DNA of 64,000 nt from Faecalibacterium duncaniae (GTDB lineage: Bacteria; Bacillota; Clostridia; Oscillospirales; Ruminococcaceae): assembly GCF_010509575.1 (NCBI RefSeq), contig NZ_CP048437.1:434001-498000 (forward strand). The letters are read 5' to 3'. Of this stretch, positions 9,404 through 17,212 are shown piece after piece. The number at the start of each line of letters is the position of its first letter. The first letter of the stretch is position 1. Below the pieces are notes generated by a model. The model ran no database searches. It was not told the DNA's origin and worked only from the letters and a program-made list of their open reading frames with translations. The translations under genes and the position numbers were made by a program.

Positions 9404-9913
9404 TTATTTCAAAAAGTTGCTCTTGTGTTCCAGCGCGTGCAGATTATAGCCAAGTGTAGCCAGGTGCGCTACCTTCAGCGCAACCAGATTGATGTCGGTG
9501 GACATCGCACTGGCGATCTGCTCGGCTGTGTATCCATACTCATAGATGTAGCGAAGAACTTCATCGCTGTCCATCAGGATCTCTGCCGCTACGATGTTGG
9601 CTTCATATTCCGGTTTGGATTTCATGTCGTAGAGCATGAACTCATGAATCGGGGTGGTTTTCGCCATATTCCGGTGAAGCTGGTCATGCCCTAATTCATG
9701 TGCGCACACGATGCGCAGCATATTTTCATCCAGACTGTTATTCAGGAAAATAAAGCGATTCCGCTTAATCACCCGGTACATTCCCTTCAGGGAACCAAAA
9801 TTTTCGCAAAGCATGACATTGATACCAAGCTGCCTTGCAATTTCAAAAGGGTCTCTGGAACCGCAGCGTTTTACCAGTTTCTCACCGACCAGTGAAAGCT
9901 GTTCCGCATTCAT
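9404..9913 (-). CDS. ImmA/IrrE family metallo-endopeptidase
   Basis: The protein is about 169 residues and carries the zinc protease motif HELGHDQLH (residues near 92-100) plus a downstream EYEANIVAAEILM segment that supplies the third metal ligand. ImmA proteases cleave or inactivate partner XRE repressors in mobile elements such as ICEBs1 after DNA damage. The partner here is very likely the XRE regulator just upstream on the same strand. A CCTCC-complement ribosome site (GGAGGTGGTATG on the minus strand) precedes the second Met, which I prefer over the first. The gene ends at a clear terminator. Confidence 0.9.
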   Translation of the reverse strand: MNAEQLSLVGEKLVKRCGSRDPFEIARQLGINVMLCENFGSLKGMYRVIKRNRFIFLNNSLDENMLRIVCAHELGHDQLHRNMAKTTPIHEFMLYDMKSKPEYEANIVAAEILMDSDEVLRYIYEYGYTAEQIASAMSTDINLVALKVAHLATLGYNLHALEHKSNFLK

Positions 9914-9961
9914 CATACCACCTCCAGTTTACAGTATAGCGAAAAGTGTGTACGATAAATA

Positions 9962-10378
9962 TCACTGATCGGATTTTTTACGCCTCGTTTTCGGGGCGTA
10001 TTTTTTATTGTTCTCTTTGGCAATCCAGTAGGCATCGGTCAGAGCTTTATAAGCTCCTTCGATGGCATCTTCGCTTAATTCGCCGCCAGCGAACATACCG
10101 GTCACTTCACTGACCAGTTCTTCAATATCTTTCGCTGCTTTTGCGCCGCCTTTTTCATGGGCTTCTACAACATAGGTGCCGCTGCTTCCCAGCAGATACT
10201 CAGTAGTAGTATTCAGCGCATCCGCGATCTTCTGGATCGTAACCATATTGGATGGTTTACGGCTGCCAAGCTCATAATTCTGAATTGTGCGGGCGGTTAC
10301 ACCGGCCTTCTCTGCAAGTTCTACCTGAGTTAAATTGGCTTCTGTTCTTTTTTCTTTCAACCTTTCTTTGAAGACCAT
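9962..10378 (-). CDS. XRE-family transcriptional regulator
   Basis: This 138-residue regulator begins MVFKERLKEKRTEANLTQVE and has a Cro/CI-type helix-turn-helix (QVELAEKAGVTARTIQNYELG) at about residues 17-40. A C-terminal tail of about 70 residues follows that is not a recognised domain and ends in a basic KTRRKKSDQ. The start at 10378 follows AAAGAGGTATTCCT; a longer frame to 10441 runs through the promoter and is not credible. It is transcribed with the ImmA protease gene (48 bases apart) from a promoter that faces the polymerase operon. Likely role: repressor of that operon, inactivated by ImmA. Confidence 0.9.
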   Translation of the reverse strand: MVFKERLKEKRTEANLTQVELAEKAGVTARTIQNYELGSRKPSNMVTIQKIADALNTTTEYLLGSSGTYVVEAHEKGGAKAAKDIEELVSEVTGMFAGGELSEDAIEGAYKALTDAYWIAKENNKKYAPKTRRKKSDQ

Positions 10379-10403
10379 AGGAATACCTCTTTCTTTTTTG
10401 ATT

Positions 10404-10560
10404 ACGAACACGAACACTTTTTCATAAAAATCTATTGACACGAAAAACTGTGCTTGCTATAATGACGATGAAAACACGAAATATAATTCGTGTAATTATA
10501 GTATCACAAGAAATGCTGTGTGTCAATGCGTTCGTGAAAAGTTGTTCGTGCTTTCGCGAA
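10404..10560. promoter_or_regulatory. Face-to-face promoters over a shared operator with CACGAA/TTCGTG repeats
   Basis: On the plus strand there is TTGACA (10435-10440), a 17-base spacer and TATAAT (10458-10463), a perfect consensus promoter pointing at the polymerase gene. On the minus strand there is TTGACA (complement of 10521-10526), a 17-base spacer and TACTAT (complement of 10498-10503), pointing at the XRE gene. Between them a perfect inverted repeat ACACGAA-6-TTCGTGT (10474-10493) covers both expected start sites. Further CACGAA/TTCGTG half-sites occur at about 10439, 10531 and 10545, CGAACACGAACAC at 10405, and TTCGCGAA at 10553. This is the layout of an XRE-controlled genetic switch. 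Confidence 0.8.
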
Positions 10561-10579
10561 CGGAGAGGAGGAATACGAG

Positions 10580-11815
10580 ATGCAAAGAGTGATCCTTCAC
10601 TGTGATATGAATAATTTCTATGCCTCTGTCGAGTGTATGCTGAATCCGGAACTGAAGAACAAGCCGGTGGCAGTGTGTGGTTCTGTGGAGGAACGGCATG
10701 GTATTGTACTTGCGAAGAACTATGCAGCAAAGGCGTTTGGCGTTTCCACGGGAGAGGCAATCTGGCAAGCAAAGCAGAAGTGCCAGGATCTTGTGATCGT
10801 GGAGCCGCACTATGAGCAATATATGAAGTTTTCAAAGCTGGCTCGTGAAATATACGGTCGCTATACCGATCAGATCGAGCCGTATGGGATGGACGAATGC
10901 TGGCTGGATGTGACCGGAAGCGGCTGTATGGGAACCGGATTTGAAATCGCAGATGAGATTCGTAGAACGGTTAAGTTTGAACTGGGACTTACGATTTCCG
11001 CAGGAGTGAGCTTCAATAAGATTTTTGCCAAGCTTGGGTCGGATATGAAAAAGCCGGATGCGATTACCTGCATCGAAGCAGATTCATTCCGGGAGAAGAT
11101 TTGGTGTCATCCTGCCTCTGACTTGCTTGGAGTCGGCAGAGCGACCGAGAAGGTTCTATCCAGTTATGGGATTCATACCATTGGAGAACTCGCTGCAACA
11201 TCGGATGATTTCCTGAAATGCCGCCTTGGGAAGAATGGACTGGTGATTAAGAAATATGCCAATGGACTGGATGATTCACCGGTTATGCGTTCCGATTATG
11301 TCTCCCCAGTAAAGAGCATTGGGCACGGGATAACGACCATGCAGGATTTGGAGAATAACGCCGAAGTCTGGTGTGTCATGCTGGAACTGGTGCAGGAGAT
11401 CGGAACCAAGCTGCGAGCACATAAAAAGAAAGCTGGCGGAATAGCGATTTCCATCCGCAACAACGAGCTTTACACGAAAGAGTGGCAGTGCCGGATTGGT
11501 ATTCCGACACAAAGCCCTACCTATCTGGCGAAAACTGCATTTGCTCTGTTTGCAAAGAACTATCAGTGGGAGCATCCGATTCGTTCAGTGACGGTTCGGG
11601 CAATCAACCTGTTTGAAGAGGATTGTCCGATACAATACGACCTATTCACTGATGTGAAATCACTGGATCGCCAGGAACGCTTGGACGCAGCGATTGAGCA
11701 GATTCGATTCCGATTCGGGAAAGATGCGATTAAAAATGGGGTACTTTTTCAGAAAAGCAAGATGCCGACAGAGCGAAAAGTGGATTTGGTTATGCCGACA
11801 GGAATGATTGGTTAA
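10580..11815 (+). CDS. Y-family DNA polymerase (DinB/UmuC-like)
   Basis: This 411-residue translesion polymerase opens with VILHCDMNNFYASVE, where the first catalytic Asp and the steric-gate FY lie, and has the second acidic site in YGMDECWLDVT near residue 105. The thumb and little-finger domains follow. The C-terminal part holds QYDLF near residue 357, a typical clamp-binding motif. It bypasses DNA lesions at the cost of fidelity. GGAGAGGAGG precedes ATG 10580. It is the first gene of a plus-strand operon from the consensus promoter at 10435-10463 and is likely held off by the XRE repressor, an arrangement that would give damage induction without LexA. Confidence 0.93.
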   Translation: MQRVILHCDMNNFYASVECMLNPELKNKPVAVCGSVEERHGIVLAKNYAAKAFGVSTGEAIWQAKQKCQDLVIVEPHYEQYMKFSKLAREIYGRYTDQIEPYGMDECWLDVTGSGCMGTGFEIADEIRRTVKFELGLTISAGVSFNKIFAKLGSDMKKPDAITCIEADSFREKIWCHPASDLLGVGRATEKVLSSYGIHTIGELAATSDDFLKCRLGKNGLVIKKYANGLDDSPVMRSDYVSPVKSIGHGITTMQDLENNAEVWCVMLELVQEIGTKLRAHKKKAGGIAISIRNNELYTKEWQCRIGIPTQSPTYLAKTAFALFAKNYQWEHPIRSVTVRAINLFEEDCPIQYDLFTDVKSLDRQERLDAAIEQIRFRFGKDAIKNGVLFQKSKMPTERKVDLVMPTGMIG

Positions 11816-11896
11816 TACAGCACCGGCAGAATCTGGTGAGTTCTTTGCTAAAAGAAGTCAACACATTCGCCGGTTTACAGAGAAGGAGCGTAGAAT

Positions 11897-12157
11897 ATGT
11901 CGGAACAGAAATGTAGAAAAGTATATGTACCTGTGAATTTAGATGTGGATGCAGAGGGAAATATCCGTCCGCGTCTGATTCGGTGGATTGACGGACGGGT
12001 GTATGAGATCGACCGATTGAAGCATAAGTGTCGGGCTGCTTCCACGAAGGTAGGAGGCTGCGGAATCCGCTATACGGTCATGATCGGTGGGCATGAGAGC
12101 TTCCTGTACAACGAAGATGAAAAATGGTTCGTTGAAGCAAAGGAGCAGTGCCTATGA
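11897..12157 (+). CDS. Small conserved hypothetical protein of the polymerase operon
   Basis: An 86-residue protein starting MSEQKCRKVYVPVNLDVD and containing RPRLIRWIDGRVYEIDRL, then a Gly-rich IRYTVMIGG. The strongly patterned beta-strand look suggests a small barrel. It follows the Y-family polymerase by 81 bases behind AGAAGGAGCG, and its TGA overlaps the start of the next gene (ATGA). I do not recognise a named family; proteins with this RWxDGRxYxID pattern commonly sit beside polymerase genes in Firmicutes mobile elements, which is from memory. An accessory role for the polymerase is inference only. Confidence 0.75.
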   Translation: MSEQKCRKVYVPVNLDVDAEGNIRPRLIRWIDGRVYEIDRLKHKCRAASTKVGGCGIRYTVMIGGHESFLYNEDEKWFVEAKEQCL

Positions 12158-12885
12158 TCCTTTCGCAGAAAAACATAGAGGAAATCGCTGTTGCAGTGAT
12201 AAGAGATTTTCAAAAGTCCTTTTTCGGCAGCGAAGCAGATGATCCGACGAGATTCGCGCTTCCGACACCCATTGACCAGTTTGCATCCGATTATCTGAAC
12301 CTGAAGGTGTCATTTCAAAAGTTGTCCTCGGACGGAAGCATCTATGGTCTGACCGCGTATGTGGATACAGAATATCAGATAGAGGTTGATGGAAGTCAGA
12401 GGAGCATCTTCCTGAAAACCAATGATGTGGTTCTGGATAAGAGCTTCATTGAACCGGAGAATATTCGGAAACTCTGCGGAAAACGCAGGTTTACGCTGGC
12501 ACATGAGTGCGCCCACCAGATACTGTTTCAGCTGGATGCCGATGACCGAAAGATAGCCTGCCATAAGAGAACGGAAGTGCGAGAAAATGGCTCCCGCGTT
12601 CTGAGAACGCAGGAGGATTGGAACGAATGGCAGGCCAATGCGCTGGGAGCTGCTATTCTGATGCCTCAGTCAGAGGTGGATCGGGCGATGTGGTTCATTA
12701 ACAGCAGAAAGCCTCTGACTTGTTATGGATGGCATTTTTATGACAAAGACCAGGTGAAAATAGATACTTTCTGTAGTGTCTTTGGCGTTTCGAGATCGGC
12801 AGCTGCTATCCGCTTGGAACAACTGGGCTATTTGAACCGGAAAAAGGATTATGAATATCGTGATCCATTGGAGGTGTGGCCATGA
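12154..12885 (+). CDS. ImmA/IrrE family metallopeptidase (second copy)
   Basis: This 243-residue protein has the zinc motif FTLAHECAHQILF near residues 110-122 and a downstream WNEWQANALGAAILMP that carries the third ligand. It is longer than the minus-strand ImmA at 9404 and has an extra N-terminal part and a C-terminal wing (FGVSRSAAAIRLEQLGYL). I take ATG 12154, which overlaps the previous stop, rather than GTG 12148. The next gene also starts in an ATGA overlap, so these genes are translationally coupled. Having a second protease inside the operon controlled by the switch could give positive feedback on repressor loss. Confidence 0.88.
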   Translation: MILSQKNIEEIAVAVIRDFQKSFFGSEADDPTRFALPTPIDQFASDYLNLKVSFQKLSSDGSIYGLTAYVDTEYQIEVDGSQRSIFLKTNDVVLDKSFIEPENIRKLCGKRRFTLAHECAHQILFQLDADDRKIACHKRTEVRENGSRVLRTQEDWNEWQANALGAAILMPQSEVDRAMWFINSRKPLTCYGWHFYDKDQVKIDTFCSVFGVSRSAAAIRLEQLGYLNRKKDYEYRDPLEVWP

Positions 12886-13142
12886 GCAGGAATATCAGAG
12901 TATCGGAACCATCTGCGGAAATGCAGATTAAAATCATCCGGGCAAAGGATGCAATCGCTTCGCAAAAGCCCAGGACTGTCAGGTGCCCTTATTGCCGACA
13001 CAATTCAATCATCGTCTTTGAGGACACCAGAGGACATGTGCAGACCAAATGCAAGGCCTGCGGACGCGAGACCGTTTTCAATGTTTTGGAGATGAGAAGA
13101 TTACGGAGATTGCAGCTCTACTATTCGTCTTTGAATGGCTGA
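12882..13142 (+). CDS. Small zinc-ribbon protein
   Basis: An 86-residue protein with two CxxC pairs, CPYCRH and CKACGRE (about residues 37-64), separated by 21 residues that read as two beta strands, i.e. a zinc ribbon. The N-terminus is predicted helical, and the C-terminus is a basic helix RRLRRLQLYYSS. It overlaps the ImmA gene by four bases (ATGA) and is the last gene of the polymerase operon. Nucleic-acid binding is the usual role of such ribbons, but no specific function can be given. Confidence 0.78.
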   Translation: MSRNIRVSEPSAEMQIKIIRAKDAIASQKPRTVRCPYCRHNSIIVFEDTRGHVQTKCKACGRETVFNVLEMRRLRRLQLYYSSLNG

Positions 13143-13193
13143 GATGACAATAAATAACCCTATTAACACAATTTTATAAGTCATAGCTGTGCT

Positions 13194-13312
13194 GTGGAGC
13201 CGCTGACAGGCGAAGTCTTCCGAATGCCGCATGAAACAGAATTATGGGATAGCCCATGTTCTGTTTTATCGGCACAGGATTTTTTCTTCACCGTCATGCG
13301 GCTCCTTTTTTG
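13194..13312 (+). promoter_or_regulatory. Nested inverted repeats, possible attenuator or terminator
   Basis: An inner hairpin pairs AAACAGAA (13234-13241) with TTCTGTTT (13259-13266), with ATGGG/CCCAT inside it. An outer stem pairs GCCGCATGA (13226-13234) with TCATGCGGC (13294-13302), followed by TCCTTTTTT. An upstream GGAGCCGC (about 13196-13203) is also complementary to GCGGCTCC (13298-13305), so two outer folds compete. It lies between the polymerase operon and the next XRE gene and could end one transcript and control the other. Confidence 0.55.
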
Positions 13313-13360
13313 ACCTTCCGTCGGTCCGGTTCTGTACCGGCTGTGCGGAAGGAGAAACGT

Positions 13361-13651
13361 ATGTATTTTGACGCAAAAGAGTTTGGTAAGAGACTTCACG
13401 ATGTTCGCACTTCCCGTGGCATTACGCAGGAGGAGCTGGCGGTTCGCCTGGGACTGGCAAGCAAGCAGCATGTCAGCCGTATGGAGAACGGTGAGCGCAG
13501 TTGCTCAATTGATTTGCTGATTGAACTGTCCTGCATCCTCCATGTCAGCACGGATTATCTTCTGATGGGCAGCGAGCCAAGCAAAGAGAAAGTTAAAAAT
13601 GATCTTTTGAGCATTATTTCGGAGCTGTCTACGATTGCGAAGAAAATCTAA
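13361..13651 (+). CDS. XRE-family transcriptional regulator
   Basis: This 96-residue regulator begins MYFDAKEFGKRLHDVRTSRG and is almost entirely one helix-turn-helix domain (ITQEELAVRLGLASKQHVSRMENGER), ending with a short helix. I chose ATG 13361, which follows GCGGAAGGAGAAACGT; the longer frame from 13256 runs through the hairpin region. It stands alone on the plus strand, downstream of a structured leader, and its 3' end overlaps by about 23 bases the convergent pseudogene. Target unknown; regulation of the island is plausible. Confidence 0.85.
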   Translation: MYFDAKEFGKRLHDVRTSRGITQEELAVRLGLASKQHVSRMENGERSCSIDLLIELSCILHVSTDYLLMGSEPSKEKVKNDLLSIISELSTIAKKI

Positions 13652-14125
13652 AAAGCATTAGGCGCAATATAACTGCTGACGGCGTAGAATCATGGTGGCT
13701 AACTTGGTGGATACCTTGATGGGTGTCATCCTCTAAGTTATCATGGGTTGTATCATGGGTTGCGTCATAGGACTTATCATTGGCTGTACCCATGATAGAG
13801 TAAGCATGAGTGATTTGAGCACCCTCACTGCCGTGGGCAATAAGGTGGATACAAAGATTCAAAACTGTGTGTGGGATGTCCGGCGATTTATCTTGCTCAC
13901 TAACTTGGTCATTGACTAAGTTTTTCTGACTAAGTTGGCAATTTACATTTTTCAAGATGACTCTGAAATCTGTTGCCGTTGAGAAAATTTTCGGATTATA
14001 TGCCGCTGTATATCCAGGCGGCTTTTCGGTTTCCCTGACGATTTTGCGTAGGCCGCTTCCATGACACTCCATGTATTTCATGCGGTGGAACGGGTCAGCA
14101 ATCACAGGGCTTGCCATATTGAACG
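13629..14125 (-). pseudogene. C-terminal remnant of an AlbA_2/Schlafen-type ATP-binding protein
   Basis: The minus-strand frame reads SPVIADPFHRMKYMECHGSG, then ETEKPPGYTAAYNP and TATDFRVILKNVN. This is the conserved C-terminal segment of the large family of putative DNA-binding ATPases with an N-terminal AlbA_2 domain and a GHKL-like ATPase. The N-terminal two thirds are absent, and the tail runs into THDTTHDNLEDDTHQG repeats typical of the disordered end of these proteins. The start is formal only. It is a decayed passenger, convergent with the XRE gene. Confidence 0.7.
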
Positions 14126-14175
14126 GATACTTTTTAGTGTCAAAAACAATTTGGAAAATAAAAACGGAAAGTACG

Positions 14176-14204
14176 TTGTTATTTTATGAATTGCGGCGTA
14201 TAAT
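14176..14204 (+). promoter_or_regulatory. Promoter for the first ABC-type ATPase gene
   Basis: TTGTTA (14176-14181), a 17-base spacer and TATAAT (14199-14204) lie 53 bases before the start codon. The match to the vegetative consensus is strong. Confidence 0.7.
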
Positions 14205-14256
14205 AAGATTATAAGAAAATAAAAACGAAAAAACTGTTTTTAGAGGAAGACTACCT

Positions 14257-15408
14257 ATGAAAATACTCCGCATCACCGCACAAGGACTCCAATTATTCAA
14301 AAAAGACTTGGATATTTGCTTTTATACGCAGCAACGTGTTTGCGAAGAGGACAAAGATAATCTTTACCGTTTGATGGATAACTACTATCTCCACTCTGCC
14401 TGTGCTTTCATTGGAATTAACGCATCTGGCAAGACCTCGGTATTAAAGGTCATTAGCTTGGCCTTAAATATTGTGAAAAATGAGCCCATCAATCATGTGG
14501 AGGCAAAAAGCATTCTTGGCGGAACGAAGAAGGCTACAATCCGCACATATTTTTATGATAAGCGTAGCTACGTCTGCTGCTTGGAAACTGTAATTGCGGC
14601 AAAGAAGTCGAAAACAGGGGAATATGTGTATTCGATTCTGTCTGAAAGCCTTTGGGAAAAACCGATTGCAACCGTTAAGTCGAAAAAGTATCTGACAGAT
14701 TTTACAGGAATGAAGCCTGTAGAGCAGCGTAATAACGATGAAGCATACCTTTCTGATGATGTTAGCTTTATCATTGCGCATAATAAAAAAGCGAATGATA
14801 CAGTGGAAATATTTAGCCTGCTTTCCTATACGAATGTGAATGTGCTTCCATTTACCGAAGATATTCCATTGGAGGTAATTGCATTTCTCGATCCGACCAT
14901 TGAGAAATTGTGTTTTGAACAGACAGAGGGAAAAACATTTATCCACTTGAAGTTTAAGGATGAAAAAGAGATTATCCTGAATAATGCGGCAGACCTTGAG
15001 CAGTATCTGTCCTCTGGTACGATTAAGGGTATTATTACATTCTCGATGGTAAAGGAAGTTCTTCATTCAGGTGGTTATCTTCTGGTAGATGAAATAGAGA
15101 ATCATTTCAACAAGGAAATTGTAACGACCTTAGTGCGCTTCTTTATGGACAGCCGACTGAACAAAAATGGCGGAACGCTTATTTTCACTACGCATTATCC
15201 GGAACTGCTGGACGAATATGACCGAAATGACGGAATTTGCATCGTTAGAAACCGTAATGGCATCACAGCAGAAAATTTGAGCTATATATTGAAACGTAAT
15301 GATATTAAAAAGAGTGATGCTTACCAGAGCGGCTTCCTTGAGGGAACAACGCCAGCATATGAAGCGTATATGCGCTTGAAGAAAAGCCTGGCTGCTTCAA
15401 TCAATTAA
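14257..15408 (+). CDS. ABC/OLD-type ATPase, AAA family (putative defence)
   Basis: This 383-residue protein is an SMC/ABC-type ATPase. It has a Walker A GINASGKTS (residues 53-61), an ABC-signature-like LSSGTIKG near residue 250, a Walker B YLLVDEIEN near residue 274 and an H-loop FTTHYPELLD near residue 311. It resembles the ATPase half of OLD, RloA and AriA-type proteins and has no TOPRIM domain of its own. It is followed by a strong ribosome site and a seven-codon stub (15421-15444), as if a partner gene had been lost. Proteins of this group often act in phage defence with a separate effector. Role inferred. Confidence 0.8.
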   Translation: MKILRITAQGLQLFKKDLDICFYTQQRVCEEDKDNLYRLMDNYYLHSACAFIGINASGKTSVLKVISLALNIVKNEPINHVEAKSILGGTKKATIRTYFYDKRSYVCCLETVIAAKKSKTGEYVYSILSESLWEKPIATVKSKKYLTDFTGMKPVEQRNNDEAYLSDDVSFIIAHNKKANDTVEIFSLLSYTNVNVLPFTEDIPLEVIAFLDPTIEKLCFEQTEGKTFIHLKFKDEKEIILNNAADLEQYLSSGTIKGIITFSMVKEVLHSGGYLLVDEIENHFNKEIVTTLVRFFMDSRLNKNGGTLIFTTHYPELLDEYDRNDGICIVRNRNGITAENLSYILKRNDIKKSDAYQSGFLEGTTPAYEAYMRLKKSLAASIN

Positions 15409-15498
15409 GGAGGTAGCAGAATGGAGTTAGAACTAACAGTATGAGGAACAATATACTGCATGAATGTAAATATTGCTTGGATATGTGGACTATTGTCC

Positions 15499-15527
15499 TT
15501 GAAATGCTCCTTTAAATATGATATCAT
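15499..15527 (+). promoter_or_regulatory. Promoter for the ATPase-TOPRIM pair
   Basis: TTGAAA (15499-15504), a 17-base spacer and TATCAT (15522-15527) lie 41 bases before the ATG at 15568. This gives the second ATPase and its partner their own transcription start. Confidence 0.65.
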
Positions 15528-15567
15528 TAGTTCGTACAAGGCGAAATAATGAAATGGAGGCTCTGAC

Positions 15568-16671
15568 ATGATCGTTTTAGACCTTGAGTTAAAGGAAATC
15601 TATGGATTTAATGATTTTCATATCAATTTCAGTTATCCCAAAAAGATTGTCAATTCGATTATCGATCAGGAACATCTGAAAGGAAGAGAGCGATTTCGCT
15701 ATAAGAAGGCTGTAATTCTTATGGGTGCAAATGCTACCGGAAAGACCAGCCTTGGAAAGGCTTTGCTTCGTATTTTTGGATATATGACTGATGGAAATCC
15801 AACACCGCTGTATGAGATGGTTGCAGGCGATAAAGGATACTTCAGTATTGATTTTGTGAATGGTGATTATCGCCTGCAGCGGTTGTCAGCTCAGATTGAT
15901 GCATCCAGTCAGGAGATTGACATTCAGTATCAGACCGCAGACATTGATACGATGGATTCGTATGAAAAATGTGTAAAGAAGCTGAAAGATCAAACGATAG
16001 AGGCAACCAGAACCGCTACAGCACTTAAGAAGCTGGTAGGTGCTGTTCGATATCGTTTTGCATATCCTGAAATAGAAAAATCTTTGAAACTTACAGGTGC
16101 AAATAAAAGCATTTTGTTAAAGACACTGCGTGCTGTTATTGGAACGCTTGATCCTACATTGCAGGACGTTAGTTTATCAAAAGATTTGAAGGATACCTTT
16201 ATTATTCGGCGCGGTGGAACGGAAATCATCATTCAGGAAGGTAAACTGCTGAATCGGGAGATACTGTCCAGTGGTACAGCAGAAGGAATAGATGTCGCAA
16301 TGTTCCTTGCTGCAATGGCGACAAAAGAAAGCAGTTTCTATTATTGTGATGAACATTTTTCTTATATTCAGAGCGATATTGAAAAACGGATTTTCGGTAT
16401 TATGCTGGATCGTATCGGAGACGATGAACAATTGATTTTTACAACGCATAATACAGATATGCTGGATTTGAACCTGCCGAAACATAGTTATGTGTTTTTG
16501 CGTAAGCATCTGGAGGAAGATGTATATCAGGTTTCTGCTGTTTCTGCATCGGATGTACTGAAACGAAATACAGACTCTTTACGCTGTGCGGTCGAGAATG
16601 ATGTGTTTGCCTCGCTTCCGCAGGATTCCCTTTTGGACGAGTTGGAAATGGGGTGGGAAGATGAACAATAA
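15568..16671 (+). CDS. AAA/ABC-type ATPase of a two-gene ATPase-TOPRIM module
   Basis: This 367-residue ATPase has a Walker A MGANATGKTS (residues 52-61), a signature-like ILSSGTAEGID near residue 231, a degenerate Walker B FYYCDEHFSYI near residue 257 and an H-loop FTTHNTDMLD near residue 291. The central insert is about 120 residues and helical. It is closest in look to RloA/AriA-type AAA_15/AAA_21 ATPases. Its stop overlaps the start of the TOPRIM-like gene by 11 bases, so the two are translated together. Such pairs sense phage products through the ATPase and release or activate a nuclease. The specific trigger is unknown. Confidence 0.82.
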   Translation: MIVLDLELKEIYGFNDFHINFSYPKKIVNSIIDQEHLKGRERFRYKKAVILMGANATGKTSLGKALLRIFGYMTDGNPTPLYEMVAGDKGYFSIDFVNGDYRLQRLSAQIDASSQEIDIQYQTADIDTMDSYEKCVKKLKDQTIEATRTATALKKLVGAVRYRFAYPEIEKSLKLTGANKSILLKTLRAVIGTLDPTLQDVSLSKDLKDTFIIRRGGTEIIIQEGKLLNREILSSGTAEGIDVAMFLAAMATKESSFYYCDEHFSYIQSDIEKRIFGIMLDRIGDDEQLIFTTHNTDMLDLNLPKHSYVFLRKHLEEDVYQVSAVSASDVLKRNTDSLRCAVENDVFASLPQDSLLDELEMGWEDEQ

Positions 16672-17170
16672 GTGCATCTATTATGTAGAAGGCCCCTGTG
16701 AACAACAACTGATTGCAGCCTTAAAAGAAGCACCGGAAAGATTGATCCCGGGGAAGATAAAGGTCTTCAATGTGGTGCAGAATTTGATTCCTAAGTCACA
16801 GATGTTGTCTATTCAGGCGGGAACGACTGTCGTTTTGGTATTTGATACTGATGTGCCACAGACATCAAACCTTAAAAAGAACTTGGAACTTCTCACCCGG
16901 TATTGCGGAAAGCTGAAAATCATTTTTCTTCCACAAGTTCTGAATTTGGAGGATGAATTGGTTCGGTGTACAGACGTGCGAACTGCGATGGAACTGACCA
17001 AAAGTGGAAGCGTTAAAAATTTCAAGACGGACTTTTGTAAGATGAAAACAAAAGATTGTCGTTCTATGCTTGAGCGTCATAAGCTGGATTATGCACGATT
17101 GTGGATGACAAAAACGCCTGAAGCATTTAGTTTTGTGGAGAATAATAGTTCTCAAATTAAAACATTATAA
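16661..17170 (+). CDS. Small TOPRIM-like protein, partner of the ATPase
   Basis: This 169-residue protein starts MNNKCIYYVEGPCEQQLI, where the Glu near residue 10 fits the first acidic residue of a TOPRIM fold, and has VVLVFDTDVPQ near residues 54-64, matching the DxD of the second strand. NLEDELVR near residue 100 could supply the last acidic site. This is the arrangement of RloB, OLD-nuclease and AriB TOPRIM domains, but the protein is shorter than AriB (DUF4435). ATG 16661 follows GGGGTGGGAAG inside the ATPase gene. A terminator follows directly. Effector nuclease of a defence pair is the best inference. Confidence 0.75.
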   Translation: MNNKCIYYVEGPCEQQLIAALKEAPERLIPGKIKVFNVVQNLIPKSQMLSIQAGTTVVLVFDTDVPQTSNLKKNLELLTRYCGKLKIIFLPQVLNLEDELVRCTDVRTAMELTKSGSVKNFKTDFCKMKTKDCRSMLERHKLDYARLWMTKTPEAFSFVENNSSQIKTL

Positions 17171-17177
17171 TCTTTGA

Positions 17178-17212
17178 TGCCTCGTTGGGAAACCAACGGG
17201 GTATTTTTTTGC
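17178..17212 (+). terminator. Intrinsic terminator after the ATPase-TOPRIM pair
   Basis: CCTCGTTGG and CCAACGGGG form a GC-rich stem with a GAAA-like loop, followed by TATTTTTTTG. Confidence 0.8.

Noticed and set aside
10422-10835. Minus-strand frames over the switch region
   Set aside because: They cover promoters, operator and the polymerase start; no domain.
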